A DNA stretch of 64,000 nt from Achromobacter insolitus (GCF_002209555.1 NZ_NJIF01000005.1:246067-310066); one strand, 5' to 3'. Positions 1 through 8,314 are shown, counted from the stretch's first letter. The notes: generated by a model from the letters alone, not told the origin. Made by a program: numbers and translations.

Positions 1-368
1 ACGCCGTCGCCAGCATGCTGCCGCTGTATAACGCCGGCAAGGTGAAATTCCTGGGCGTGGCGGGCACCCGCCGCTTGCCCACCCTGCCCGATGTGCCGAC
101 CTTGCTTGAACAGGGCTTTCCGCAGTACCAGCACGCTGCCAGCTGGTATGGCGTATACGCGCCAGCGGCCACGCCGGATGCCGTCATCGCCAAACTGGAA
201 CAAGCGTTTCTGGCGGCGGGCAAGCGGCCGGCGCTAGTGCAGAAGCTCCAGGCCGGCGGTTTCCTGGTCGATCCCCAGGACGCGCAAGCCGCGAAGCGCC
301 GCATCGGGGTGGAACGCGCGCATTGGGCGCCCATCGTGAAAGCCGCCGGCATTGCTTTCGACGAATAG
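1..368 (+). CDS. Bug/TctC-family periplasmic solute receptor, C-terminal part (5' end outside window)
   Basis: The open frame runs in from the left edge (first full codon at base 3) and ends at TAG. The visible ~120 residues are the C-terminal lobe of a Bug (Bordetella uptake gene) tricarboxylate-type receptor: 'FLGVAGTRRLPTLPDVPTLLEQG' style text followed by an aromatic stretch 'YGVYAPAATP' is the usual family signature ('rlp.lPdvPT..E.G'). Such receptors bind organic acids in the periplasm and either feed a TctAB transporter or act as sensors. An amidase gene starts 16 bp downstream on the same strand, so the two probably form an operon. Signal peptide and N-lobe cannot be seen. Confidence 0.9.
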   Translation, partial: AVASMLPLYNAGKVKFLGVAGTRRLPTLPDVPTLLEQGFPQYQHAASWYGVYAPAATPDAVIAKLEQAFLAAGKRPALVQKLQAGGFLVDPQDAQAAKRRIGVERAHWAPIVKAAGIAFDE

Positions 369-384
369 GCGAGGCGTGCACTGA

Positions 385-1812
385 ATGAGCGATTCTCTTT
401 GCGAGCTGAGCGCCGTCGAAGCGGCGCATCTGGTCCGCGCCCGGAAGGTATCCCCGGTGGAACTGGTGCGCGCTTCGCTGGAACGGGCCGAGCGGCTGCA
501 GCCGGTCCTGAACTGTTTCATCACGCTGTGCGCCGAGCAGGCCCTGGCCGAAGCCAGGCTTGCCGAGGCAGCCCTGATGCGCGGCGATCCCACGGGCCTG
601 TTGCACGGTCTGCCATACACGGTAAAGGATCTGGTGAACACGGCGGGGGTGCGGACCACTTTCGGCGCCGTGCCGTTCAGCGCGAACGTGCCGGCCGAAG
701 ACGCCGTTGCCGTGGCGCGCCTGCGCGAACAAGGCGCCATCCTGATCGGCAAGACCACGACGCCTGAATTCGGCTCCAAGTCCATGACCGATTCTCCGCT
801 GTTCGGCCAGACCCGCAACGCCTGGAACCGGGACCGCACCTGCGGCGGTTCAAGCGGCGGCGCCGCGGCGGCAACGGCTGCCGGCATCACCGCGCTGGCG
901 GTGGCCTCGGATGGCGGCGGCTCCACCCGCATTCCTGCCGCATGCAATGGCGTGGTGGGGTTCAAACAGAGCCTGGGCGCCATCCCTCACAGCCAGGCTC
1001 AGGACGCCATCGGCAACCAGACCTATGTCACGCCGACCACCCGCACGGTCGCGGACACACGGTTGATGATGGCGGCCATGGCCGGACCGCACGACTGCGA
1101 CCCGTGGTCCCTGGGCGTGCCCAGGGCCGACTACGCAGGCGCGCCTGCTGGGGTCGACACGCTGCGGGGCAAGCGCATACGCTACTGCGTGGCGCCCCCT
1201 GGCCGCCCCGTGGCAGCCGACGTGCGCCGCGCGTTCGAAGCGGCTCTGGCGCGCCTGGCAAGCCTGGGCGCGGAGGTCGAAGCATTCGATGGCGCCGGAT
1301 TTGATGTCGAACCTATCTGGCGGGTCATCAACCATACCGTCTGGCGCACCCGCTTCCTGCCCCTGATCGAGCGCGAACCGGATGCCTACAGCCCGACATT
1401 TCGGCGGCAGATCGCCTCGGCCGCGGAATTCAGCGCACAGCAGTACCAGGAAGCCATGTTCGCGCGCACCGCGCTCTACCGCAAAGTGCAGGCGCTGTTC
1501 GACGAGGCCGATCTGCTCGCCATGCCGACCATGTCGCGCACCGCGCTGCCGCTGGGCACCGACATCTTCGACACGATAGACATCGACGGCCGTTCGTACG
1601 GCGACATCCGCGCCCATTGGTATCCGTGGACCATGCTGTTCAATCTTACGGGCCACCCCGCCATCAGCATGCCTTGCGGACTGGGCGACGACGGTATGCC
1701 CGTGGGCCTGCAACTGGTTGCCCGCTGCCACGGCGACCTGCAATTGCTGCAGGCGGCCGAAGCATTTGAACAGGCCTCTGCGCCGCTGGCGCCGCCCCCG
1801 GTCATCGCGTAG
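385..1812 (+). CDS. Amidase-signature family amidase
   Basis: 475 aa, the usual length for amidase-signature hydrolases, which split amide bonds with a Ser-cisSer-Lys triad. All three residues are visible: Lys81 in 'YTVKDL', Ser156 in the Gly/Ser loop 'CGGSSGGA', and the nucleophile Ser180 in 'SDGGGSTRIP'. The start is supported by a GAGGCG Shine-Dalgarno 9 bases upstream. It follows the Bug receptor by 16 bp, suggesting the receptor imports or senses an amide or a related acid. No GatB/GatC partner is nearby and the surrounding genes are catabolic, so a role as GatA in tRNA amidation is unlikely. Substrate unknown. Confidence 0.9.
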   Translation: MSDSLCELSAVEAAHLVRARKVSPVELVRASLERAERLQPVLNCFITLCAEQALAEARLAEAALMRGDPTGLLHGLPYTVKDLVNTAGVRTTFGAVPFSANVPAEDAVAVARLREQGAILIGKTTTPEFGSKSMTDSPLFGQTRNAWNRDRTCGGSSGGAAAATAAGITALAVASDGGGSTRIPAACNGVVGFKQSLGAIPHSQAQDAIGNQTYVTPTTRTVADTRLMMAAMAGPHDCDPWSLGVPRADYAGAPAGVDTLRGKRIRYCVAPPGRPVAADVRRAFEAALARLASLGAEVEAFDGAGFDVEPIWRVINHTVWRTRFLPLIEREPDAYSPTFRRQIASAAEFSAQQYQEAMFARTALYRKVQALFDEADLLAMPTMSRTALPLGTDIFDTIDIDGRSYGDIRAHWYPWTMLFNLTGHPAISMPCGLGDDGMPVGLQLVARCHGDLQLLQAAEAFEQASAPLAPPPVIA

Positions 1813-1823
1813 ATCCGCCGCGC

Positions 1824-2864
1824 CTATCGGGTGGAAAGCTCCGACCACTGCGCCAGCGGCAAGGGGGGCTGCGCATGCAGGATGCGGGCCAGCACCAGCT
1901 TCAGTTCAGCCCATCCGCCGCGCTCGCTCGGCCAGCTGGAAGGCGTCACAGCATGCCAGCTGCCGTCTGCGGCGCGTTCAGCCATCTTGAAACGGAAGGT
2001 GTAATGCCCCGCCATGCCCATGCGCAGATCCGTCACGACCAAGGCATCGCCAATGACGTCGTAGCGCAGCCAATCGTCCGTGAACCAGCGCAGGCGCTGG
2101 TGCAGCGGCACGTTTGCCAACGGCTGCGCCACATCCAGATTGAGCGGCTGGCGCAGCCATTCCGGAGGCTCGCCATCGAACAGGCTGCTGACCGATTCGT
2201 AATAGTCGCCGTCAGGCGTCTTGGCAATGACGCGCCACACCAGCGTATTGAACGGCATGGGCACGGCCCGCAGTTCGCTGACCGCGATGCCCTGCCCCTG
2301 CATGGCCGCCCGCACGCGATCCTCGGCCGTGATGCGCCCCGCCAGCCCGAACCCGAGGTAGGCCGTGCTGAAGACCAGCGCGGCGGCCAGCAGCCGGCGC
2401 GCCGTCCGCGTCATCCCGAAGCCGATCGCAAACAGCACGGCCGCCAATAGCGGCACGGTATAGACCGGGTCGATGATGAAGATGGCCGCCCAGCTTTCAG
2501 GTATGCGCGCCAGCGGCCAGAACAGTTGCGTCCCGTAGACCGTGAAAGCGTCCAGCACGGGATGGGTCACCAGCACCAACCATAAGGTCAGGAACAGCCT
2601 GCGGCCGCTGTACGGCGCTTGCGGCCAATACTTGCGGATCAGCCAGGCGAGGAACGCGGCCAGGCCGGTCAGCACAAAGACCGAGTGCGAAAAACCCCGA
2701 TGGTACGTCATCAGCGAAACCGGGTCCGGATAGCTCATCAGGACGTCCAGGTCGGGCACCGTGGCCAACGCCGCCCCGTATATCAGGGCCCGTCTGCCCT
2801 GCACGCGGCCCATCAGGGCCCCCTGTATGCCGGCGCCCAGCACGGCCTGCGTAACCGAATCCAT
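1824..2864 (-). CDS. YdjM-like (DUF457) membrane-bound metal-dependent hydrolase
   Basis: 346 aa. I chose the internal ATG at 2864 ('MDSVTQAVLG') because it has GGAG six bases upstream and the YdjM family begins this way; a longer frame to 2909 exists. The N-terminal half carries family motifs: 'HRGFSHS' and 'THPVLDAFT', with His/Asp residues expected to bind metal, among about four hydrophobic segments. The C-terminal ~170 residues look soluble. Family members are inner-membrane proteins annotated as metal-dependent hydrolases; the substrate is unknown. It converges on the amidase gene with an 11-bp gap. Confidence 0.85.
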   Translation of the reverse strand: MDSVTQAVLGAGIQGALMGRVQGRRALIYGAALATVPDLDVLMSYPDPVSLMTYHRGFSHSVFVLTGLAAFLAWLIRKYWPQAPYSGRRLFLTLWLVLVTHPVLDAFTVYGTQLFWPLARIPESWAAIFIIDPVYTVPLLAAVLFAIGFGMTRTARRLLAAALVFSTAYLGFGLAGRITAEDRVRAAMQGQGIAVSELRAVPMPFNTLVWRVIAKTPDGDYYESVSSLFDGEPPEWLRQPLNLDVAQPLANVPLHQRLRWFTDDWLRYDVIGDALVVTDLRMGMAGHYTFRFKMAERAADGSWHAVTPSSWPSERGGWAELKLVLARILHAQPPLPLAQWSELSTR

Positions 2865-3043
2865 AACTCTCCAAAAAAATAGGGCCAGTTCATATCGGAC
2901 GAAGCCCACATGGGTCCTGGGGTGTCGTCCCGCAGGTTCGCGCGCCTGACCGGCTTCATCCAGACGGACTATACGGCGCGCGGCTCGTTCCGCGAGGCGT
3001 TAACATACCTGATTGCGTTCAGCTAATTTTCAACTTTGTATAT

Positions 3044-3682
3044 ATGGACCAATACGTCGACCAGATCGCGGTGTTCATCGAGGCCAACCAGGCTTGGGCT
3101 GGGCCGATCACCTTCCTGCTCACGCTGGGCGAATCGATGGTGCTGCTGGGCCTGTTCATCCCGGCCACGGCCCTGATGCTGCTGACCGGCGGCCTGATAG
3201 GCGCGGGCACCCTCAACCCTTGGGGCATCATCGCCTGGGGCATCGCCGGCGCCATCGTCGGTGACGCCCTGTCCTACTGGCTGGGCCGCTGGGCCGGCCC
3301 GGGCATCCTGCGCCGCTGGCCGCTCAAGCAACAGCGCAGCGGCGTGGCCCGCGCGCGCCTGTTCTTCTACCGCTATGGCTTCGCCTCCGTGCTGATCGGC
3401 CGCTTCCTGGGCCCCATCCGCTCCACCATTCCCACCGTCGCCGGCGTGATGGGCATGGGGCACAGCCGCTTCCAGATGGCCAATATCGCCTCCGCCATTC
3501 TCTGGATGCCGCTGATGCTGGCGCCCGGCTACATCACGGCGCGCAGCCTGGGCACGGCGGACAATGCGCAACAGATTGCCATGATGATCGGCGCAGGGCT
3601 CTCGGTGCTGCTAGGATGCGGGCTGTTGATAGCCATGCTGCGCAAGCGCCGGATTCCGGCGCGCCAACGCCGCGGCAATTGA
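3044..3682 (+). CDS. DedA-family inner-membrane protein
   Basis: 212 aa polytopic protein of the DedA/SNARE-associated family, implicated in undecaprenyl-phosphate or phospholipid translocation and in maintaining proton motive force. The typical 'ESMVLLGLFIPATALM' re-entrant region, the glycine-rich 'GDALSYWLGRWAG' stretch and the 'RFLGPIRSTIPTVAG' motif (family pattern R-[YF]-[IL]-P-x-[LIV]-R, here R-F-L-G-P-I-R) are present. The start has no recognisable Shine-Dalgarno: the bases before ATG are AT-rich (TTTGTATAT), and no alternative nearby Met exists. Divergent from the YdjM-like gene across a 179-bp spacer. The following small gene starts 14 bp after its stop. Confidence 0.92.
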   Translation: MDQYVDQIAVFIEANQAWAGPITFLLTLGESMVLLGLFIPATALMLLTGGLIGAGTLNPWGIIAWGIAGAIVGDALSYWLGRWAGPGILRRWPLKQQRSGVARARLFFYRYGFASVLIGRFLGPIRSTIPTVAGVMGMGHSRFQMANIASAILWMPLMLAPGYITARSLGTADNAQQIAMMIGAGLSVLLGCGLLIAMLRKRRIPARQRRGN

Positions 3683-3696
3683 ACCGGAGAAGGGCA

Positions 3697-4221
3697 ATGG
3701 CCATAGATGGCGAACCCAGGAATGGCGACTTCGCGCGCTATATCGAGAACCTGACGCGCGCTGGCGGCGCGACGCCAGGCAGGGTCCCGGACAAGCGCGC
3801 GGCCTCCCGGACGGCCTCCTCCTCTGTCCCCGCGCCGCCCGTGCCTACGCCCCGGGCCGAGACCCTGTCCAACGCGCCTTGGGGCAATGCAGGCACGCCG
3901 TCCCAGCCACCCTGGCAGGCTCCCCCGGCTCCCGGCCAGGAGGACGCCGGCACGGTCTCGCTCGCCCGCCACGCCACCCAGCGCAGGATCGGCGTCATCC
4001 TGACCGTAGGCGGCATCCTGGCTGGTTGGGCCGCCGCGCGCATCATCTTCGAAGCCCTGCGCGGCCCCGGTTTCGACCTGGACCAGGCGATGCCCGCCGT
4101 ATTCCTGGCCTTCTTTGCCATCATGCTGTTCAAGGCTGCGCGCAACGCGCGCAATCCGCGCAACAAGGCGCCGCTGCCGCCGTTCAAGCACTCTTCGTAC
4201 CGCAAGGATGGCGAGGCCTGA
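3697..4221 (+). CDS. Hypothetical protein with proline-rich N-terminus and two membrane segments
   Basis: 174 aa from the ATG at 3697, which has a strong GGAGAAGGG ribosome-binding site; a longer in-frame ORF from 3616 overlaps dedA and is less likely. Residues 1-90 are polar and Pro/Ala-rich, probably disordered. Two hydrophobic segments follow at about 98-118 and 131-147, joined by an acidic turn, and the tail is basic ('RKDGEA'). I do not recognise the family. It follows dedA by 14 bp on the same strand, so co-transcription is likely and a membrane role plausible. Confidence 0.75.
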   Translation: MAIDGEPRNGDFARYIENLTRAGGATPGRVPDKRAASRTASSSVPAPPVPTPRAETLSNAPWGNAGTPSQPPWQAPPAPGQEDAGTVSLARHATQRRIGVILTVGGILAGWAAARIIFEALRGPGFDLDQAMPAVFLAFFAIMLFKAARNARNPRNKAPLPPFKHSSYRKDGEA

Positions 4222-4305
4222 GCATGCCGGCCAGGGCAGCGCTTGCGGACAATGGTGCTAACATTTCCGCCGCTGTCGAAAGACCCCACGAAACACGGAG
4301 TGAAA

Positions 4306-4974
4306 GTGAATAACGTTGTCGGATTGAACCAGGCCCAGGCGGCCACGATGCTGAAGCTGCAAGGCCACTTGAACAGCATGATCAATCCGGATTGGGTCAA
4401 TGGCGGCGCCCGCTTCCTGCGCGCGGCCTTCGTCGAATCCGCCGAGGCGCTGGAACATTACGGCTGGAAGTGGTGGAAGAAGCAGACCATCGACCTGCCG
4501 CAAGTGCAGATGGAACTGGTGGACATCCTGCATTTCTACCTGTCGCACACCATTGTCGAGGCCCGCGGCGACATCGGCGCCGCCGCCGACGCGCTCGTAA
4601 CCGACCTGGCCAGCCCGGCGTCTGTCACCCTGGACGGCAAGACGCATGCGCTGGACCAGTTGAACGTGCCGGAACTGCTGGAACTGATCGGCGGCCTGGC
4701 CGTATGTGGACGCGCCAGCTTCAAGGTGCTGGAACAGGCCATGACGTCCTGCGAAATGAGCTGGAACGACGCCTACACGCAGTACGTGTCCAAGAACGTG
4801 CTGAACATCTTCCGCCAGCAGCACGGCTACAAGGAAGGCACCTACATCAAGATCTGGAACGGCGAGGAAGACAACGTCGTGCTGGCCCGCCTGCTGTCGC
4901 AGCTGGATCCGGCGCGAGAGGATTTCGCCGATCTGCTGCACCGCGACCTGGAACAGGCGTACTCGCGTCTGTAA
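4306..4974 (+). CDS. All-alpha dUTPase (MazG-like superfamily)
   Basis: 222 aa. The protein resembles dimeric all-alpha dUTP diphosphatases, which hydrolyse dUTP (and dUDP) to dUMP and keep uracil out of DNA. The helical metal-binding motifs are visible: 'FVESAEALEHYGWKWWKK' (ExxE type) and 'QMELVDILHFYLSH' (ExxD type). I prefer the GTG at 4306 because GGAG lies five bases before it; GTG at 4300 and an ATG at 4243 are in-frame alternatives. A clear intrinsic terminator follows 22 bp after the stop. Annotation as dUTPase rests on the motifs; another NTP substrate is possible. Confidence 0.8.
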   Translation: MNNVVGLNQAQAATMLKLQGHLNSMINPDWVNGGARFLRAAFVESAEALEHYGWKWWKKQTIDLPQVQMELVDILHFYLSHTIVEARGDIGAAADALVTDLASPASVTLDGKTHALDQLNVPELLELIGGLAVCGRASFKVLEQAMTSCEMSWNDAYTQYVSKNVLNIFRQQHGYKEGTYIKIWNGEEDNVVLARLLSQLDPAREDFADLLHRDLEQAYSRL

Positions 4975-4996
4975 GCCGTAACGGCGCTACCGCATG

Positions 4997-5027
4997 AAAA
5001 ACGCCGCGTATGCGGCGTTTTTGTTTT
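4997..5027 (+). terminator. Rho-independent terminator after the dUTPase gene
   Basis: An 11-bp perfect stem (4997-5007 with 5012-5022) closes a 4-base loop and runs into a T-rich tract (TTTTTGTTTT). It ends the dUTPase transcript and isolates the oxygenase cluster downstream. Confidence 0.85.
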
Positions 5028-5052
5028 GGAGACGCCGGCGCAACAAACGGAG

Positions 5053-5080
5053 TTTCAAAATGGCGGTGGATTTCTATACT
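5053..5080 (+). promoter_or_regulatory. Candidate sigma-70 promoter of the oxygenase triplet
   Basis: TTTCAA at 5053-5058 and TATACT at 5075-5080 are separated by 16 bases, between the upstream terminator and the first oxygenase gene. The -10 match is good and the -35 moderate. Its position is the only one available for independent expression of the cluster; not otherwise tested. Confidence 0.4.
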
Positions 5081-5112
5081 GGACTTGCCTGCAAACACAA
5101 GGAGGTCTGGCT

Positions 5113-5163
5113 ATGCGCGCCGCGGCCCGCGAGGAACAGGATCATGACAGCCGGCGACTATGA
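5113..5163 (+). CDS. Possible 16-residue leader ORF overlapping the first oxygenase start
   Basis: An ATG at 5113 sits six bases after a near-perfect AAGGAGGT Shine-Dalgarno, stronger than the site used by the oxygenase. It encodes MRAAAREEQDHDSRRL and stops at TGA 5161-5163, that is 17 bases inside the oxygenase gene (start 5144) in another frame. This arrangement fits translational coupling or a regulatory leader peptide. It could equally be a chance ORF in GC-rich sequence or evidence that the true start lies elsewhere. Confidence 0.35.
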   Translation: MRAAAREEQDHDSRRL

Positions 5164-5836
5164 CTGGGCAAGCGTGGAGCATGCGCTGGATGGCCGCGGC
5201 AACGCCGTTCTGCCGGGATTGCTGACGCCAGCGCAATGCCGGGGCCTTGCAGCGCTCTACCCGGACGACACGCGCTTCCGTTCGCGCATCGTCATGGCGC
5301 GCCATGGATTCGGACGGGGGGAATACAAGTATTTCACCTATCCCCTGCCACCGCTGCTTGAGCGACTGCGCCACGCGCTTTATGCCCGGCTTGCGCCGAT
5401 GGCGAATCGCTGGAATCAGCTGCTGCGGACAGACACGCGATACCCGGCCGAGCTGGACGCCTTCCTGCAACGCTGCCACCACGCTGGCCAGACCCGGGCC
5501 ACACCCCTGATGCTTCAGTACGGCGCGGGCGACTACAACTGTCTGCACCAGGATCTCTATGGCGATCATGTGTTCCCGCTGCAGGTTGCCATCCTGTTGT
5601 CTGAGCCAGGCAAGGATTTCACCGGCGGTGAATTCATCATGACCGAGCTTGCGGCCAAAGGCCAGCGTGCGGACGTCGTCGCGCTGAACCAGGGCGACGC
5701 GGTGGTGTTCACCGTGCATCAACGCCCTGCCGCAGGGCCGCGCGGCCCACGCAAAGTCGCCATGCGACACGGCGTAAGCCGCGTGCACAGCGGCCGACGC
5801 CACACGGTGGGCCTCATATTCCATGACGCGAAATGA
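5144..5836 (+). CDS. 2-oxoglutarate/Fe(II)-dependent oxygenase, triplet member 1
   Basis: 230 aa from the ATG at 5144, preceded by GAGG. The double-stranded beta-helix iron site is complete: His135-x-Asp137 in 'CLHQDLYG', distal His209 in 'MRHGVSRV', and Arg219 ten residues later to hold the 2-oxoglutarate carboxylate. 'FTGGEFIMTE' is the usual strand between. Such enzymes hydroxylate or demethylate a substrate using O2 and 2-oxoglutarate; the prolyl/lysyl-hydroxylase-like domain does not reveal the substrate. Its stop overlaps the ATGA that could open member 2. Close relative of member 3 ('RFRSR.VM.RH.FGRGEYKYF' in both). It lies behind a terminator, so it probably opens a separate operon. 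Confidence 0.85.
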   Translation: MTAGDYDWASVEHALDGRGNAVLPGLLTPAQCRGLAALYPDDTRFRSRIVMARHGFGRGEYKYFTYPLPPLLERLRHALYARLAPMANRWNQLLRTDTRYPAELDAFLQRCHHAGQTRATPLMLQYGAGDYNCLHQDLYGDHVFPLQVAILLSEPGKDFTGGEFIMTELAAKGQRADVVALNQGDAVVFTVHQRPAAGPRGPRKVAMRHGVSRVHSGRRHTVGLIFHDAK

Positions 5837-5880
5837 CGGCACCATCGCTTCCCCACCGATTTCCGATAGACGAGGATCCT

Positions 5881-6600
5881 ATGCGTGACAGCGGCATGAC
5901 CGCCTTCGATACTGACCTGGACCGTTTCGATTGGGCGGCCATCGGATCGCAGCTCGATGCCGAAGGCTATGCCTTATTGCCCGGACTGTTGGGCGCCGAT
6001 ACTGCTCGCAGCCTGGCGCGGCAGGTCGACGCACCGCAAGCCAGGCGGGCAAGCCTGGAATCCAGCGGCCTGGGGCGCGGCGATCTGTACTATTTCGATG
6101 CTGGCTTGCCGGCGCCGCTGGAGCACTGGCGTGCCGCGTTCTATCGCCGGCTGGCCGTTCATGCCAATCGCTGGAACGAGATCCTGGGGATCCGCGCACA
6201 CTATCCCGCCGAGCTGGGCGAATTCCTGGAACGCAACCGGAACGCGGGCCAGGGTCAGGCGCAATCCCACCTCAGCCGCCTCGGTGTCGAAGACTACGTA
6301 GCCCTGCACCAGCGCAATGAGGGCGAACTGGTTTTCCCCATGCAGATCGTTGCGCTTTTGTCCGAACCCGGCGCCGGCTTTCAGGGCGGCGAATTCGTGA
6401 TGACGGAACAACGCCCACGCATGCAGTCGCGTCCGCTGGTGGTGCCGCTCAAATTCGGCGACGCTGCCATCATCGCCACGGCTGAGCGCCCGTTCCAGGG
6501 ATCCAAGGGCTATTACCGGGTCAATCTCAAACATGCCCTCAGCCGCGTGCGCCAAGGCGAGCGCATCGGGCTGGAACTGTCTTTTCACGATGCGCCCTGA
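5881..6600 (+). CDS. 2-oxoglutarate/Fe(II) oxygenase-like protein, triplet member 2, lacking the metal-binding Asp
   Basis: 239 aa from ATG 5881, which has GAGGA seven bases upstream; an in-frame ATG at 5833 overlaps the stop of member 1 (ATGA) but has no Shine-Dalgarno. The fold matches the flanking genes ('GYALLPGLL', 'ANRWNEIL', 'FQGGEFVMTE', C-terminal 'FHDAP'). The HxD motif, however, reads His143-Gln-Arg145 ('ALHQRNEG'), so the carboxylate ligand is replaced by Arg. Distal His218 and Arg228 remain. Either the enzyme is inactive, uses a different metal geometry, or acts as a partner or regulator of members 1 and 3. The frame is intact and shows no other decay. Confidence 0.8.
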   Translation: MRDSGMTAFDTDLDRFDWAAIGSQLDAEGYALLPGLLGADTARSLARQVDAPQARRASLESSGLGRGDLYYFDAGLPAPLEHWRAAFYRRLAVHANRWNEILGIRAHYPAELGEFLERNRNAGQGQAQSHLSRLGVEDYVALHQRNEGELVFPMQIVALLSEPGAGFQGGEFVMTEQRPRMQSRPLVVPLKFGDAAIIATAERPFQGSKGYYRVNLKHALSRVRQGERIGLELSFHDAP

Positions 6601-7346
6601 TGCCGACCGACGCCATGCCTGCCTCAAGCCCGTTGCACGATAAGCCAGAAAGCCGGATCGCCATGCTGGACTGGGCTACCGCCGAAGACGACCTCGGACG
6701 CGACGGCTACGCCGTGCTCCCTGCGTTGCTGACGCCCGCCCAGTGTGCGCAACTGGCAGGCTGCTATTCCGACGAGACGCGCTTTCGCAGCCGCGTCGTC
6801 ATGGAGCGCCACGCGTTCGGCCGAGGTGAATACAAGTATTTCAGCTACCCGCTGCCCGCGACGGTCGAAAGCCTGCGGCAAGCCCTTTATCCGCGCCTGG
6901 CGCCCATTGCCAACCGCTGGCATGCCGCCATGCGCCTCCACGAGCGCTTTCCCGCAAGCCACGACGAATTCCGGGACATCTGCCATGCCGCCGGGCAACG
7001 GCGGCCCACGCCGCTATTGTTGCGCTACGAGGCGAACGATTATTGCTGCCTGCACCAGGATTTATATGGCGCCCATGTTTTCCCGTTCCAGGCCATCTTC
7101 CTGCTGAATGAGCCGGGGCGGGACTTCGAGGGCGGCGAACTGCTACTGGCCGAGAGCAACCCCAAGCAGCCCGGGCGGGCCGACGTGGTGCCCTTGCGGC
7201 AAGGAGATGCCGTAGTGCTGGCCGTCAACCACCGGCCAGTACGCTCGGCGCGCGGCTACTACCGCGCGAATCTGCGGCATGGGGTCGGCCGGCTGCACAA
7301 GGGAAACCGGCACACGCTGGGCATCATCTTTCACGATGCCGCTTGA
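6600..7346 (+). CDS. 2-oxoglutarate/Fe(II)-dependent oxygenase, triplet member 3
   Basis: Up to 248 aa; ATG 6600 overlaps the TGA of member 2 (TGATG), with further in-frame ATGs at 6615 and 6663 (the last aligns best with the start of member 1). The iron triad is complete: His152, Asp154 ('LHQDLYG'), His227, with Arg237 for 2-oxoglutarate. It is much more like member 1 than member 2, suggesting duplication with the degenerate copy trapped or retained between them. The 3' end overlaps the convergent LysR gene by 16 bp. Substrate unknown. Confidence 0.85.
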   Translation: MPTDAMPASSPLHDKPESRIAMLDWATAEDDLGRDGYAVLPALLTPAQCAQLAGCYSDETRFRSRVVMERHAFGRGEYKYFSYPLPATVESLRQALYPRLAPIANRWHAAMRLHERFPASHDEFRDICHAAGQRRPTPLLLRYEANDYCCLHQDLYGAHVFPFQAIFLLNEPGRDFEGGELLLAESNPKQPGRADVVPLRQGDAVVLAVNHRPVRSARGYYRANLRHGVGRLHKGNRHTLGIIFHDAA

Positions 7347-8260
7347 ATGGCCACATCCCATACCGATGGCGAGCCGATCTGCCGACGCAACTGTTCCGTG
7401 AAGGCGCGGATCCGCGCATTGGCGCGCGGCATGGCGCGCAGCAGATAGATACCGCTTTCCGGCGGCGGGCTGGCGTCCTGCAAAGCCAGTTGCACCAGCC
7501 GGCCCGCGCCGATGTCCGCGCCCGCTGACCAGTTGGGCATGAGCGCGATGCCCAGCCCTTCAAGCGCCGCGAACCGGCGCGCATCGCAGTCATCGCACTC
7601 CAGCACGAACCGGGCGTCCTGCGCCCACTGCCCGTTGCCCAGCTCGCGCCAGCCGCGCACGCTGGTGCTATGGCGCCGGTCGATGAGGCGATGGTGCGAC
7701 AGGTCCGCCAAGGTGCGCGGCACGCCGTGGCGCTCCAGATAGGACGGGGCCGCGCAGATCAGGTAGCGATGGCTGCCGATGCGCTGCCCGATCAAGCTGC
7801 TGTCGGGCTGCTGCCCCACGCGCACCACCACGTCCATGCGTTCCACCACCGGATCCACCACGCGCTCGGTCAGCTCAAGCTCCACTTGCAGTTGCGGATG
7901 GCGTTCGCCCAGTTGCTGCAACATGGGCACCACATAGCGCCGCGCGAACGCGGGCAGGCAACTTACGCGCAGCAGGCCTTGCACGGTCTGTTCCAGCGAA
8001 ATGACTTCAGAGCGCGCTTCGGTCATGTCATGCAGAATTTTGACGGCGCGCTCGTAAAGCACCTCGCCCGCCTCGGTAGGCATGAGCGCACGGGTGGAAC
8101 GCACAAACAGCGGCACCTTCAGTTCGGATTCCAGCGCTCCGATCTGGCGCGCCACGGACGAAGCCACCATGCCGCGGCGGCGAGCCACCTCGGAAAAACT
8201 CTGCGCCCGGGCGACGTCCACGAATATGGACAGGCTTTCGGCAAATTTGACGGTTTTCAT
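7331..8260 (-). CDS. LysR-family transcriptional regulator
   Basis: 309 aa from the ATG at 8260 ('MKTVKFAES'); the open frame extends further upstream but only this start gives a normal LysR N-terminus. The winged helix-turn-helix spans about residues 5-65 ('SFSEVARRRGMVASSVARQIGALE'), followed by the two-lobed effector domain. It is divergent from the Bug receptor/maleylacetate reductase operon across 146 bp, the classical LysR layout, so it most likely controls that operon in response to an aromatic-derived or acid ligand. Confidence 0.9.
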   Translation of the reverse strand: MKTVKFAESLSIFVDVARAQSFSEVARRRGMVASSVARQIGALESELKVPLFVRSTRALMPTEAGEVLYERAVKILHDMTEARSEVISLEQTVQGLLRVSCLPAFARRYVVPMLQQLGERHPQLQVELELTERVVDPVVERMDVVVRVGQQPDSSLIGQRIGSHRYLICAAPSYLERHGVPRTLADLSHHRLIDRRHSTSVRGWRELGNGQWAQDARFVLECDDCDARRFAALEGLGIALMPNWSAGADIGAGRLVQLALQDASPPPESGIYLLRAMPRANARIRAFTEQLRRQIGSPSVWDVAIQAAS

Positions 8261-8314
8261 TTGTGCGTATGGCGCAAAAGGGTTTGGCGCGCGGCGCCTG
8301 CTTTCCTGGGGAAG

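Noticed and set aside
385..1812. GatA subunit of the glutamyl-tRNA amidotransferase
   Set aside because: No gatB or gatC nearby and the gene follows a Bug receptor, which fits a catabolic amidase.
3616..3696. Upstream extension of the small membrane protein into dedA
   Set aside because: ATG 3697 has a strong GGAGAAGGG site and the extension is only the dedA sequence read in another frame.
5833..5880. ATG 5833 as the start of oxygenase member 2
   Set aside because: It overlaps the previous stop but has no Shine-Dalgarno, while ATG 5881 has GAGGA at good spacing; kept as an alternative.
5881..6600. 2OG-dependent halogenase explanation for the missing Asp in triplet member 2
   Set aside because: Halogenases replace the Asp with Ala or Gly to make room for halide; here it is Arg, which would block rather than open the site.
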